Made by a program: the position numbers and the translations under genes
In this document: piece by piece, positions 1 to 11,730 of the stretch
How positions within the stretch are numbered: the stretch's first letter is position 1
Layout of the letters: each line of letters begins with the position of its first letter
Notes under the pieces: model-generated
What the model was told of the DNA's origin: nothing
Databases searched by the model: none
The model's input: the letters and a program-made list of their open reading frames with translations, nothing else
Origin: Lepas anatifera
Lineage: Eukaryota > Arthropoda > Thecostraca > Lepadidae
Direction of reading: 5' to 3'
DNA: 64,000 nucleotides
NCBI GenBank assembly: GCA_034440635.1
Contig: JAOTON010000050.1
Coordinates: 363,001 to 427,000, forward strand

Positions 1-2670
1 ATTTTCATGCAATAATTATCCAAAAGATTAAGATCACGAGTGATCACGGCTCATTTTTCTGACTAAAAAAAGCCAGGTTTCAGCTTCAAGTGGTCACAAC
101 TTCAGGGGGTTGCGCTCCGGCTTTTTAGCATAGGCCAAAAATGGCAACCTCAAATCTGACATTCACCATGGTGATGACGTCAGCGATCGCCTAGAGCTGC
201 TTAGCAACGCATTGTCGCTGGGTATTGTAGAAGACGGGGCTATCAAGAGATAGGTTGCGTGTTAGGGGCAATAATACTGTTTCTTGTGGACGTGGGATAA
301 TAAATCCTGGGTCTACCCCTCACCAGATGCATCTTGAAATCGTACAAACACTCCACGATCCGTAGCCTATTTACATTGAATGAATGGGCGGCTCCACCTC
401 GAGAGCAACTGCTGACGTCACCAACGTAAAAGTCTCTAGAAACAGAGGTTGCCATTTTTTGGGAGCGGAGCGTTCTACCTCTACATTTAAAGGCCTTGGT
501 CACAACATTTGAATAGGCAGTTCCTCTCTAGTAGTAATAGTTGATCTCTATGCATAAAACGCTCGCCAAATAAAGAATCTGAAATCCATCATCGATTTAC
601 ATATTAAATATCTAACTGACGCTGTATTCCTGAACATCCATGTTCTCCAGAATATTCCCTGAATTGGAAACAGTGCAATCCGGGTTTGAGTAATGTTAAC
701 GAAAAAAGAAGTATAGCTTCTAGTGAAATGTAATCTATCCGTGGTTCAGATTTTCATTAACAGAATACGCACGGATCACGGAACAGCGCCAATAGGCAAT
801 ACACCTGGGTGACAGAACTAGCGGGTAACCGGAGTGCCGTGACCCCATTTAATGAGGAATTTTAACACTAGCCCGATGTCGTTGGAAGAATAGAAATTAT
901 TCGAAAAGTTAATGGCCCCTTCGTTCAAGTCAATACACTCCACTTCTTCTGGTTTAAGTATTTAATTGCAGACGGGGTTCCAGATATAAGATTATTAGTA
1001 TTGCGGAATAAAAAATACCACGTCTATTAAATATGGTTTGCTTATTCGTTCACTTAACTGCGACGTTCACGCTATGCCGCCCTAGGATATCGTTTTTAAG
1101 TTATAGGTGTCTCATTTGCCTCTCAGCTGAATACTGTTTCTTTTTATTCAAGCCTTGACAGCACCTGCTTTGCTCTAGACATCGACAGGAACACTAGATT
1201 AACTAGCAAAGTGGCTAGTGTTTGTCTGTGTTCAAGGCCAAGGCACTTCGCAAACGCACACGCCATCTGCGACCGGCTCAGGGCCGTGGCTTCGGTGGGA
1301 CGATGAGTCACCTCCGGCCTTGCCTGACGCGCGCCGTCGCCGTCGCCGTCGCGTCCCCGCGCGCCTGACGACGAAGTGCAGCGTTCTGTATCGTGTAGGT
1401 ATGACGTGGAGCTGGCCAAGTCACGGCTGCGCGATTGCGCGTTCTTGGGCTCAGAAATCGATGTCGCACCGTGACAAGCAATTCGTCAGGTTCTCGTTTT
1501 GTAATGTTTCTCATGCGCTTGTCAGTGACTCAGGTTGTATGTTGAGTGATACATTTGGTCTAATGTTCGACTTGTTGTGACCCCTGGAAAACATAGCTCG
1601 AGTTCTCAGCTAAATATGCGTGCTCGGCACCCATGTTCCAACCCCGCTGCCGCACAACTCAGTTGGTGCCCAGCAGGGGCGGATCCAGGATTTATTAGGA
1701 GGGGGAGGCTCTTCCATCAGAGGTGCAGTATACCTACGGGGATGAATAGAATCGCCAAGCTTACCTAGGGGCGCCTTCTGTCCTATTAAACACGTTTCTT
1801 TAATGTTTTTGACAGCTATGTTTATGCAGCAACTATTTTTATCTCAGATTGCATAGATACTTAATGTCTTAATAATGTATTTTATCTGTTCATTTCACTA
1901 CCAGGTTGGCTCCGTTTCCGCGAAGGTTGCCTTGTGCCTTAGGATATATATTTTTTGTATTTATTTCTACGCTTCCAGCACAGAGGTGCCACAGTTTCTA
2001 CTCCCGAGGAAGGGGTAGGGGGTGGCCGCCCCTGCTGTCGCACTCGGAGCCCGCTCCTGTAATTAATCTGCACCCTCTGATAACCCTTCCTTTGTGAGCC
2101 CTAAGCCCGCAGGGGTCTCTCGCCTCTTGGTGACTTTAATGGCGCTCTTTGTGGGCCGTTTACCGCGGGGCCTGAGCTGCTGCTGGCCGTTCTCAAGACG
2201 AACTTCAGTGAAGACACAGACACAGGCCAGTTGCTGCCCGTGTAACCTCAGCTAGTAGTACGTGAAGGAAAATGCGCATGTTAGTGTGTGCAGGCATTAC
2301 TACCATCGCTACAAACCAGTAATACACAAGCACCGACCTGGCAATGGCCCGTGATACAGGTATTACGCTGCCGTCCGTTTCTCGGAGTGGCGTGCTGGCG
2401 GGGTGCCGTGCTGGCACCGCTGCCGTGTCTGTGATGTCATCGATTGTCGGGCGGCTAACCTGCAAGTCAGCGGCGGCGGCAGTCAGTGCTGACGCCGCCG
2501 GCGCGCCGAGACGCTGCCGCTGCGGCCGATCACTAGCCAGAACCGCCAGCCGGCCAGTCACGCTGACGGCCATCGTCGGTTCTGGACTTGGTGGCAGGCT
2601 GTTGTGTATACCACTGGCGTGAGCCGGTGGTCGCCTCAGTGGGGTGTGTCTGTGGGTGGTCGCGGTGAGG
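1..2670. other. left flank, no supported gene
   Basis: No reading frame here looks like a real gene; the short open frames lack splice context or domain content. Two CRE palindromes (TGACGTCA) lie at 175-182 and 413-420. Near 1674 the sequence CAGGGGCGGATCCAGGA resembles the end of a DNA transposon, and a degenerate inverted version lies near 3393-3410, but the flanking bases do not match as target-site duplications, so no element is called. GC content rises sharply from about 2160, leading into the candidate exon that follows. Confidence 0.5.
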
Positions 2671-2862
2671 ATGTGTCTGTCTGTGGTAGTGCCGTCGGGT
2701 CGCTCCGGCGCAGAACAGCAGCGGCTCACTGCCGCCCAGAGGTCAGCTGTGACTTCTCTGCTGCAGGCGCTGGATGGCGGGGGCGGGGGCGGCAGCGGCA
2801 GCGGAGCCGCCGCCACCGCCGCTGGCCGCAGCGACACAGCCCGCTCTCGCAAACGCAAAAAG
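2671..2862 (+). CDS. candidate first coding exon of a Ser/Ala/Gly-rich protein
   Basis: A 64-codon open stretch starts at an ATG and ends at AAG|GTCAGT, a good splice donor, in phase 0. It encodes a hydrophobic start, an amphipathic segment (EQQRLTAAQRSAVTSLLQALD-like, residues 15-35), a Gly/Ser/Ala-rich linker and a basic RSRKRKK tail at residues 58-64 that could be a nuclear localisation signal. The phase matches the acceptor at 8720/8721, so I infer it is spliced to that exon across a 5.9-kb intron. The exon is far more GC-rich than its surroundings, as is the exon at 8721. I do not recognise the family. The start codon is the first ATG in frame; upstream untranslated exons cannot be excluded. 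RNA evidence would decide whether this link is real. Confidence 0.38.
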
Positions 2863-5533
2863 GTCAGTATTCTGCCAGCGTCCGACCGGCGCTGGCCAGA
2901 GTGTTTATTTGAATAACTCTAATCTCTACGATGGGGGGTTCTGTCGATGGCTTCGATGCGCGTGCAAGATGTTTAAATGAGATACGTAGGATGCCTTGAA
3001 AGATATAGGGTGTTTGCTAGCCTGACCGGGTAATTTTGAACGCTATTTTCTGCTCATTAACATTTATCTGGGCGTGTTTCGTCTTGATAATGTATCGTTT
3101 CATTTTCGGTGTCCTTGGATTAGACTAAACCAAGAGGCTCCCACAGAGTTTGTTTACACGGGCAGTTAACCTAGAGTAGGTGTGAGTTTCCCAACTAGTC
3201 ATTCATCGGATGTGTTCCGGCACATTGGTGGGACTACAGGGTGAGGGGAGGGGGTGAGAGAGCTGAAAAGTATAATTTGCCCCTTCCTCAGAATAATTTT
3301 CTCATGTGTCGACAAGGAGCTACGGACTGCAGAAAAAATATAACGGACCGTAGGAGGGGAAAGTGCGACCGCCCCGTCGTCATCCGTCGTGCCTCCTGAA
3401 TCCACCCCTGACAACAAAAGTCATGGCAGTGTATTAATATGTTTGCAGTCTGGCTTGTGAGAAGAAACTAGTGGCAACTGGGGACTCTTAAAGTGTGGCA
3501 TTTGGGAACAGTGTGGCATTTGGGAACAACTATCGGTATGACGTCATCGGTGACTCAGCTCATATGACGTCATCAGCAATGAGACCCGCGATTGATCCAG
3601 CCAAAGCTGGTATTTGTTGTTGCCAAACGAAACATTTTCTGCTAATACAAGCACGGTAGCTCTGCGAAGGTACCAGAACCAGTGCTTAAATACGCTCTGG
3701 TTGTTAGTATGCCGCCGTTAATGCTCCAAACCGCTTCGTCACGCCATGTGACGTCATCACTCGTTCTGTGCAGATGTCGCTGCCATCGGATCAGCTGATG
3801 ATTTGCTGTGGTGTCAAAAACATCGGTGAGGCCCCCTGTCGGGCCTGCTAGCTGTATTTGGTGTATTCAACACATTTGCCGAAAACAGGGGCAGAATTAA
3901 AAAGTTTGGGGTTGACGCAAGTCAACGAATTTTTCCGTGAAGTAAAAAAGGCTCCAACAAGATAATAGCATGGGTAGCAACCGGAGGGGAGAACGATAAA
4001 TACAGGTCATCCGTGTGTAGTTGAAATACGAACAATACTGATATTTTGTGATTCAGTTCATAGTTTTATCAAACCTGTTTGAACGAAATTGGCTCCTCGA
4101 ATGTCTCTCCAACAAAGTTGGCAACTTTGGTTCTTGTATGGCCTTGGAGAGGGGGAAAGGAGGGATTTTGGCGATCTTTCCTGATAATGCCTGTCGGCTG
4201 CGTGCAGAATACCTGAACCCGACTTTTGCAGAGGTCCCTGACTCAGCCGATTGGTTCAGTTGGCTAGGAGAAAGTGCACGCAACTGCATGGATAGCCGAG
4301 CGCTGCGCGCACTGGGCCGGTTCTCAGGGATCGCGACTGCTGGGCTGAAACTGTCCAGACACCGCACCGGACTGCACCATGTGTCACGTGACCGCAGAGC
4401 CGACAGATCAGCTGCTGGAGGTGTCAAAACTGGGCGTCAGCTCCCTGCACCGAACAGGGAGAGGCTTGTTTGCCTTGGTTGGCTGCGATCTTCGTTGAAA
4501 GCGTTAATGGTTCGGAGACAAAATGGTATATGTGACTATAAAGTTGGTGTTGATTATTGACATTCGAAAATATGCTTCATAGAATGCAAATCAAGGAGCG
4601 AAATGCGATGACAAAAAATTGTAGTTTCCTAAAATATATTTTGACATTTTAACAACAAATGCCATTTTTCTGTCGAAATCTGTACAGTTCGAAGTAAAGC
4701 ATATAGGAGAGCTTCTACCAGTTATATGCGACTGGAATCTCTTTGGTTGCTTTCTGATGGTACTCGATGTTCGTCCTTGGGATTGAGGTAGCCATTCAAG
4801 GAAATTTCAACGGATTCTGGGGATTTGGAAGGAAACGATTGAATTTGTATTGTTCATTTTGATATCATGCAACCTGTCAGTGGTGAATCCTGAGGTGCGG
4901 GCAGAGTGGGGAAAGGGGAAAAGCCCCCAAACCCTGCGATTCGGTCGACTTTCTGTAAAAACTGTGCTTTCACGGTTTTTGTGCCCTTCCCCGAAACAGC
5001 GGTCTAGGTCCGGCACTGAAGCCTGCTCAACCTGAGACCAACCGATCCTTTGGCATCGAGTGGGATCGGGGGCACGTTTTATGTCGACTATGCTGAGCTG
5101 GAACGAAGCGCTCGTGCCTGTCTGCCTGTGCCCCGAGCGTTGTTTTGGCGCTGGGGCCAGTGAGTGCCACCGACACCTTAGCGGCGCGTTGCGCTACCTG
5201 CTAGTGGAGTGTCGTGCCAACATTTGCCGCACTTGGCCAGCCAAGCCTCAACTTGTGACCGTAAACGGTGCTTCAGAAGTTGCAGTTCACTGGCTACAGA
5301 GCCGGCTTTCCCGATACCCATCTCTATTGCACTTCACGGGTATTCTCGAGAGATTGTTTTATTTCAGGTGGTACGTCCGAATGCATCCTGTTTATAATAA
5401 ATATAAACCTTCATTTATTATCTGATTATCTTGTTCCAGAATATTTCAATAGAGAACTGTAACCTTTAAAGATCCGATGATTTGCCTAAGATAAGATTCA
5501 GTGAGCTGCCGATACGGCCTGGGCTGCTGCACC
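2863..5533. other. probable intron sequence, no supported gene
   Basis: This stretch contains no convincing gene. A 170-codon open frame at 4048-4560 and smaller ones at 5060-5425 lack recognisable domains. A short GC-rich segment ending at a GTGAGT donor near 5159 reads openly for about 45 codons in one frame and might be an unrecognised exon, but I could not join it to anything in phase. A tandem duplication of about 17 bp (GTGTGGCATTTGGGAACA) lies near 3495-3530. Confidence 0.4.
3539..3756. promoter_or_regulatory. cluster of CRE palindromes and an AP-1-like site
   Basis: Three perfect TGACGTCA palindromes lie at 3539-3546, 3565-3572 and 3749-3756, with a TGACTCA (AP-1/TRE core) at 3551-3557 between the first two. 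CREB/ATF bZIP factors are known to bind TGACGTCA. The cluster falls about 0.7-0.9 kb downstream of the candidate first exon, inside its presumed intron. The same octamer also occurs inside transposons elsewhere in this window, so the cluster could be repeat-derived rather than an enhancer. Confidence 0.35.
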
Positions 5534-6695
5534 AGGTCTTTGGTCTCATGCCCGGACTCTGGTCTCCCACTCGGTCTCGGTCCCCCACGCCCGGCCTCTG
5601 GTCTCCCAGTCGGTCTCGGTCTCACACTCGGTCTCGGTTCACTCGGTCTGGGTCCTACGCCTGGCTCTGGTCTCCCACTGGTCTCTTTCCATCACGCCCG
5701 GCCTTTGGTCTCCCACTCGGTCTTTGGTCTTACGCCCGGCCTCTGGTCTCCCTCTCGGTCTCGGTCCCCCACGCCCGGCTCTGGTCTCCCTCTCGGTCTC
5801 GGTTACCCACGCCCGACCTCTGGTCTCCCTCTCGGTCTCGGTCCCCCACGCCCGGCTCTGGTCTCCCTCTTGGTCTTGGTCTCCCACGCCCGACCTCTGG
5901 TCTCCCACTCGGTCTCGTTCCATCACGCCCGGCCTTTGGTCTCCCACTCGGTCTTTGGTCCCTTACGCCCGGCCTCTGGTCTCCCACTCGGTCTCGGTCC
6001 CTCACACTCGGTCTCGGTCTCTTACGCCCGGCCTCTGGTCTCCCACTCGGTCTCGGTCCCTCACGCCCGGCTCTGGTCCCCCACTCGGTCTCGGTCCTCT
6101 CACGCCCGGCCTCTGGTCTCCCTCGGTCTCGGTCCCCACGCCCGGCCTCTGGTCTCCCACTCGGTCTCGGTCCCTCACGCCCGGCCTCTGGTCTCCCTCT
6201 CGGTCTCGATCCCCCACGCCCGGTCTCTGGTCTCCCTCTCGGTCTCGGTCCCCCACGCCCGGTCTCTGGTCTCCCTCGGTCTCGGTCCTCACGCCCGGTC
6301 TCTGGTCTCACACTCGGTCTCGGTCTCCCACTCGATCTCGGTCCTCACGCCCGGCTCTGGTCTCCCACTCGGTCTCGTTCCATCACGCCCGGTCTCTGGT
6401 CTCCCACCCGGTCTTTGGTCTTACGCCCGGCCTCTGGTCTCCCTCGGTCTCGATCCCCACGCCCGGCTCTGGTCTCCTCTCGGTCTTGGTCCCCACGCCC
6501 GACCTCTGGTTTTCCACCGGTCTCGGTCCCCACGCCCGGCTCTGGTCCCTCGGTCTCGGTCCTCACGCCCGGTTCTGGTCTCACACTCGGTCTCGGTCTC
6601 CCACTCGGTCTCAGCCTCACGCCCGGCCTCTGGTCTCCTCGGTCTCGGTCCCTCACGCCCGGCCTCTGGTCTCCCACTCGGTCTCGGTCCCAGGG
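5534..6695. repeat. 1.16-kb minisatellite, unit about 39-40 bp
   Basis: A degenerate tandem array of roughly thirty units, each built from CGGTCTCGGTCC, CTCACGCCCGGC and CTCTGGTCTCCCA blocks. Units vary by short deletions, so the phase slips repeatedly. Because the unit lacks stop codons in several frames, long open frames run through it on both strands (Ser/Arg/Pro/Leu-rich on plus, Arg/Gly/Pro-rich on minus). These are by-products of the repeat: they overlap in several frames, have no start or splice context, and are bounded by the repeat itself. It lies within the presumed long first intron of the left gene. Confidence 0.9.
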
Positions 6696-7331
6696 CTGAC
6701 TTTTTGCTTGCTGGCGACAGTCAGTTGGTGGGCGGTGCAGCTGTGGGCGCCCGTCCGTACATAATGACTGCTCTAGTGATGACAGACTTTGGAATTTCCA
6801 TAGCGATGGGCGATACCGGTACCGGTCCGCACATGGCCTCTATTACTAACAAATGGCCCATTAGATAGCCTTGATGTCAAAGAAATTTTTTTAAGAACAA
6901 ACACCTTGAAAATGATACTATTTTCGATGAACGATAATAGGGCAAACGAACAGTTGGTAGGTACTCGGCGAAGTGATTCGATTAGTTTCTGGTCATGGGG
7001 CTGAAATATCCTTATGTAATTGTTGAGATCTAACTTGGCGCTAAATGCACATCATTAGTCTGCTTACTGAAATGTATCCGAAGAAGATCTGTCGTACCAT
7101 TTGCCGTTCCGAAACTGGTAGTCTCCTTTTTTTAATGAACTACCTCAGGTATGTACCCATTGATATCTCCAGATAACAAGAACAACGAGGGGCGCAAATG
7201 GCAATGACCATTTCTAATGCTGCTTTTGTGAGCGCTCAAAAATGGGATTATCTTAAGTGCTAAAAAAATGGAACTAACCAAATGCGGTCATGTTATGAAG
7301 TTTACTAATGATGGTCCTCTCCTCCGTCCCT
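6696..7331. other. no gene seen
   Basis: Single-copy-looking, AT-rich sequence between the minisatellite and a transposon. I see no exon, RNA gene or repeat that can be supported. Confidence 0.5.
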
Positions 7332-7334
7332 TAA

Positions 7335-8181
7335 CACGCGCACTGGAAGGGGGCCTCCGAGGCCCCCACCTATTTTTCCAAGATGACAGGAGAACTAGGC
7401 GTAGCCGAAAACCAATACTCGGCCACGTTTGCGCAAATTTAACGACGCGTTGATTGGTGAAATAATTTTGAAAATCAGTAAAGTATTCTTTGACTTATAG
7501 GCTTTCAAAATCAGACCTGCATTTTGAGATCGTCACAATCGCGCGGTCGGACCAGTTCGCTTGCATTGGAGACCGAGTGGTGACGTCATAACGCCATATA
7601 ACCGGCATAATGTGTCAATATCACTTCACAGGAAGGTCAAGAGTCACAGTTCAAGGTCATTTCAGCGCTTTCAAGGTCATGGACCCCAGTGCTTCCGGTC
7701 AAATGGCGTGACCCAGTCTGACGTATATTATGCTGTGACATCATAGTTAAGGTAACTCATCTAAAGGTCAAGGTCAAAGGTTATCGGTAAAGATCAATCC
7801 TCATTTCCCGCCAAACAGTTGCTATAGTGTGCTAGTTATAGTATGTACTATAGGCAGTACACCAAATTGTGATCTCATATGTCAATGACCATGAATGACA
7901 TTGACTCCAAAATTGTACGAGAGATTCTTTGCGGCCTTCCCTCTAGGAATCTGGTCCGCTTTTAGTTTGTTCCCGTCTTTTCCCGCATAATCACGAAATT
8001 TCCCGATAGGTCCTCAGCACGGCCAAAATATGACTTTAAGTACTTAGGAGGGATTGACCTAGGTAAAAATGGGCTATGATGTAGATCACTATAACCCCCA
8101 CCCACCCACTAACCGACGTTTTTTGCGCCTCTTAGTTTCCGAGATCATGGGGGTCTACCAGGGGGCCCTCCAGTACGCGTT
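7335..8181. mobile_element. GGTCA-rich non-autonomous DNA transposon, about 847 bp
   Basis: The left end CACGCGCACTGG (after TTAA) and the right end CCAGTACGCGTT form an imperfect inverted repeat sharing ACGCG-Y-ACTGG, followed inward by G-rich then C-rich tracts. This is the same architecture as the better-preserved copy at 39848-40686. The interior contains many GGTCA motifs, including three perfect TCAAGGTCA sites (7651-7659, 7671-7679, 7768-7776) that match the known FTZ-F1/NR5A consensus YCAAGGYCR. There is no coding capacity. Target-site duplications are not preserved, so the copy is probably old. Confidence 0.6.
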
Positions 8182-8720
8182 AGTGCCCAGACCCCTCTCC
8201 AGTGTGGGTGTTTTAATAAACATTTTACTTTCATTCTGGTGTGTCAGTCAAAGAAGACATACAATTTCGTTTCTCTGAGGCTTTGTTTCAGGAAGGCAGA
8301 GTTTTCTATTAAAAAACATACGATAAAATATCAGATTTGGTAACCACCGTACAAAGTGAAAGGTGCCACAAATATGGACACAAAATAGAACCACCAAAAC
8401 CAGCCAAAAATATAGCTGCAAGTTTTCTCACTAATAGCCTGTGATCTCTCCTAGTTCTTACGGGAATATGTTTCACTTAGGCTGAGTTGTGGGCATGGCC
8501 AGTGGTTTCACAAATATACAGTACAGACAGGAGCATCAAAGTCTGTCGAAATAGACCTGCCCAAAGCTAAGTACGGTAATGGTCTAGTAAGGCCCCAAAA
8601 AAGAGACAGGACATTACAGTATTTTGTTTGATCCTGCAAGCTGGTTTCAGTCCCTCACATTCCATGACCTGTGTGCTCGATAATCGAGGTCAGCTCGATA
8701 ACGTTCTGTTCTACTCTCAG
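8182..8720. other. end of presumed intron 1 with splice acceptor
   Basis: No gene seen. The stretch ends in a strong polypyrimidine tract and CAG (TTCTGTTCTACTCTCAG) at 8720, which I read as the 3' splice site of the exon that begins at 8721. An ATG-initiated frame extends upstream through this acceptor but loses its coding character there. Confidence 0.5.
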
Positions 8721-10294
8721 GAGGAGCAACTGGTAACGACAGACTCAGTCAAGGACTACCGCGGTCACATCCAGGACGTCGACACCCTCATCAGCTACAT
8801 CGAGTGCGGCGACAGCAAGCCACCGACATCTAGCGGCGGAGACAAGAGCGCCTCCTCGCGGCGCTCGGAGCGGGCCGGTCGGCGGGAGGTGAAAGGCAGG
8901 CGGTCCAACGGCGGACCGGCGGGAGAGGAGCGCCGGCCTGGCCGCCGCGGAGCCGCCAAACCAGCGCCAGCGCCAGCCCGCAGCGCCAGCCTGCAGTCGC
9001 GGCCTCAGGCCGGCGCCGCCGTCTCCTCCGACCACAGCAGCGTGTGTGGTGACCTGGCGCAAACTCGCACAGGCGCCGCCCCCGCTGCCGCCACCGCTCC
9101 CACCACAACACAGCTCTGCGAGCGCGATGCAAAGAGTGAACGGATCAGCGGCTCGGGCGGTGTTGATGACTCTCACAGTGTGACGCCGGAGGCAGTGGCT
9201 CAGGACGAGGCCGAGTTTCTGGTGGTGACACGTAGACAGCGCCGCCGGCCGGGCGCCGTCCGAGAGACAGCGGCGAGGTCGGGCGTCTGGAGGCGTAGGC
9301 CAGTGCAGCCGCTGAGGTCCACGGCCTCCATCAGCGCGCCTCACTCCGACGCCGCCGCCTCCGACTCGGACAGTGAGTGTGGTGTCTGCAGCACACCCTC
9401 AGAGGCCGCCCGGGCAGCGCTGCCTTCGACAGGGCCGGGCTCCTCCTCATCCTCCTCAACTGTGTCAGTGACGGGAGCGGCCTCCTCCTGGGCTGACGTG
9501 GCGAAGCCCAAGTCCTCCCAGTCCGGGGAGGGCAGCGAGGCCGGCAGGCGAGGTGGAGTCTCGTCCACAGACTTTATCGACGGTGTGGGAGCCATTTTCG
9601 GAGAGGGTTCGCCTGTGCGTACGTGGCGTTCGGATCAATTGGTGCATGGGTCCTCGGGACACCACAAGGCCTGTGTTGATGGTAGTGCAATGATTGGTGG
9701 TGCCCATCCAGACGAGTTTCCGGCCATCGCGCCGAGTAAAGCGATAACCCCGAGCTCACTGTCTGCACAAACAGTCACCGCTGTGTCCAAAACAGTGATG
9801 CAGCACGGCCAGGGGTCGGGTAGCAGTGTGAGAAGTGGGACCACAAATGCCTCAGAGCGTGACGCTGCCTCCAAACCCGCGACGAGCGGCGGCCATTCGC
9901 GGCCTGCTTCTTCTGCTGTATCGAAGCGGGCAGACAGAACAGCGTCGCCGTCGGGGTGGGGGGTCGCGGTCTCAGACGCGCCCTCCGGTGGTGGAGGGCA
10001 GTAAACTGACGAACGGCGGACCGCCGCTGCTGGCCTGGCCTGCGCTGCGGCGCGCTGGCAAGCGAGGCCCCGCTGTAGTGATACCCACCGACACGGCAGC
10101 AGTGGACCGGACTAATGCGCAAGATATTCAGTTTGGGTACATTGACGGTGTGGAGGAGGCAGCGCAGGAGTCGGACGGTCCGGGCGCGAAGACACTGACA
10201 TCTGGTGTGGACGGATTCTGTCGGAGGTTTCGACAACAACCGGTAGATGTCTCTCAGTTCAACTGGAGAGAAATCAGCGTCTTTCTATCGAAAG
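8721..10294 (+). CDS. main coding exon of a Ser/Ala/Gly-rich low-complexity protein, frameshifted
   Basis: A GC-rich exon of about 525 codons is bounded by an acceptor (TCTCAG|GAG) and a donor (AAAG|GTAGGT). It opens with EEQLVTTDSVKDYRGHIQDV and DTLISYIE, then runs into long disordered Arg/Ser/Ala-rich sequence with an acidic-serine patch (SDSDSE). Short ordered-looking motifs follow: SSWADVAK, HPDEFPAIAPSK and, near the end, a DIQFGYIDG block. The frame open from 8721 stops at 10002-10004, while the frame shifted by +1 continues as TRPPVVEGSKLTNGG to the donor. The switch most simply maps to the six-G run at 9958-9963, where removing one G restores a single frame and makes exon phase 0 in, 1 out. 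That could be an assembly error, an allele, or real gene decay. The family is not recognised; composition and the basic tail of the upstream exon suggest a nuclear protein. Confidence 0.6.
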
Positions 10295-11319
10295 GTAGGT
10301 ACTAATTCGTTTGGGTTTGGGTAACGTTTAAGAACGCATTCGGTATAGGCTAGCTTAGGAGTCGTACTAGCGTCATTTCGAAGCACCGTGGTGAACTTTG
10401 CGCTACCATTGGTGGGGGGGGGAACCCATTCGATTTCACACCGAGCCAAAGATCCCTTGTGCCAATGCGGAGGTTTTCCAGCGGGACCAAGACTGATTTG
10501 TTCCATATTATATAAATCATTTCGAACATGCGCTTTTGGCGTGGATTTATGCAGTTCAAGCATTGTTGGGTTTCATGGGTAAAAATGCGGCTCCGATAAA
10601 GTGGGCACTTGTTATGAAGTTTCGTTAGCTCTCCAAAGGTGTTGACCATCGCCAGATGAAATGACGTTGTGACATTATGACGTTTTGTGCTTTTTTAATC
10701 CCTGTACTTGTGTTTACCCGTCGTGTTTGATGATAATATATGTATGGATCCAAATTCGGTTGAGGCCATGCTGTGAATAATTTTCTCAATTTCATCCTAG
10801 ATCCCATGGGATTAAGATGAAAAAGCTGACGTCCGCAATGTTTGTAATTATGCGAGTTAACATGATGTTATCTTTTATGAATGTTGTTGCTTAGTATAGT
10901 TCATTATTATGCACAATAGGTAACCACTTCCAAACATTTAAGCGATGCTTTTTCATATTGGTTGCCCATGTGCTTCTGCGGTATTGGGAAGAGGTATTTT
11001 AGATTTAGCAATTTCAGGGGTCCCGATCATCTGCTGCCGGTGACTTTAAAACACATTGCTGGTATTTCACGCTGTTGCCTGATGTAATTATTTTCGTGTG
11101 CTGTATAGATATCAGTAGATGCCATGAAATCTCCGCTTCTGTGCCTAGTCCATGCATGTGGTTATTCCGGCCCTACACATAATTTCTAGACAATAACATT
11201 TATGTATACTCCTGAAAGCTTGTGTGCATGTTATCTACATTTTTCTTGTATATTTTATTGATTCTCGTTAGCTCATTTTATTTATCTGTTCGTTAAAACT
11301 GTTGTCAGGCAGATGTGAG
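10295..11319. other. presumed intron 2
   Basis: About 1.0 kb of AT-rich sequence between a canonical GTAGGT donor and an AG acceptor at 11318-11319. No other feature is seen. The acceptor lacks a strong polypyrimidine tract; it is chosen because the frame after it is open, in phase, and has the same base composition as the previous exon. Confidence 0.4.
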
Positions 11320-11453
11320 GCTGCGCGCGCCAGTTTGACAAAGATGTAAAGTTGACGGAGCGGTTGGTGTCGCCAGTGTACTCGGAGGCTGTCGCTGTGC
11401 CGGGCGCACTGTTCGAGGAGCCGAGCCTGGTGTCGTTCGAGGCGCGGCGCTGA
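11320..11453 (+). CDS. candidate terminal coding exon of the left gene
   Basis: Joining in phase 1 after the donor at 10294 gives an uninterrupted 44-codon extension (GCARQFDKDVKL, then TERLVSPVYSEAVAVPGAL, then FEEPSLVSFEARR) ending at TGA 11451-11453. An in-frame TGA just upstream of 11320 requires the exon to start here or later. The peptide has balanced composition and a GC-rich codon pattern like the main exon, unlike its AT-rich surroundings. I do not recognise the domain. Downstream sequence looks non-coding and is consistent with a 3' UTR, though no clear polyadenylation signal was fixed. Confidence 0.45.
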
Positions 11454-11518
11454 CAGGTCAGAAGCTCGTCGGCAACCTCAGGGCACCGGTGGTGCGGTAG
11501 CTGTGATCCGACCGCGAC

Positions 11519-11730
11519 AGGGCTGGAGTGGAGAGTGAGACTGAGACTGGGTGTGGAGTGATAGATTGAGACTGTCTGGATTGTAGCGTAAAACTGGGAC
11601 GGGGGCGGTAGATTGATTCTGGGACTGGAGTAGAAGATTGAGACTGTGACTGAACTGTGATCAGACTGAGTGGCCTGGAGTGAGACTGATACTGGAGTGA
11701 TAGAGCAAGACTAGAACTGAACTGTGATCG
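11519..11730. repeat. degenerate GACTGGAGTGA-type tandem repeat
   Basis: Irregular reiterations of blocks such as GTGAGACTG, ACTGGAGTG and GATAGATTGAGACTG fill this interval, immediately after the candidate terminal exon. It looks like a decayed minisatellite; unit length is irregular. Confidence 0.6.

Noticed and set aside
1674..3412. Possible 1.7-kb transposon between CAGGGGCGGATCCAGGA and an inverted TCCTGAATCCACCCCTG
   Set aside because: The ends are imperfect and the flanking 8-mers (GTGCCCAG and ACAACAAA) do not match, so the two ends probably belong to different old repeats.
4048..5425. Plus-strand open frames of 170 and 121 codons in the left flank
   Set aside because: No recognisable domain, no matching splice phases, and mixed composition; I could not link them to the gene at 8721.
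5482..6868. SR-protein-like open frames of 346-455 codons
   Set aside because: They are products of the 39-40-bp minisatellite, overlap each other in all three frames, and have no domain outside the repeat.
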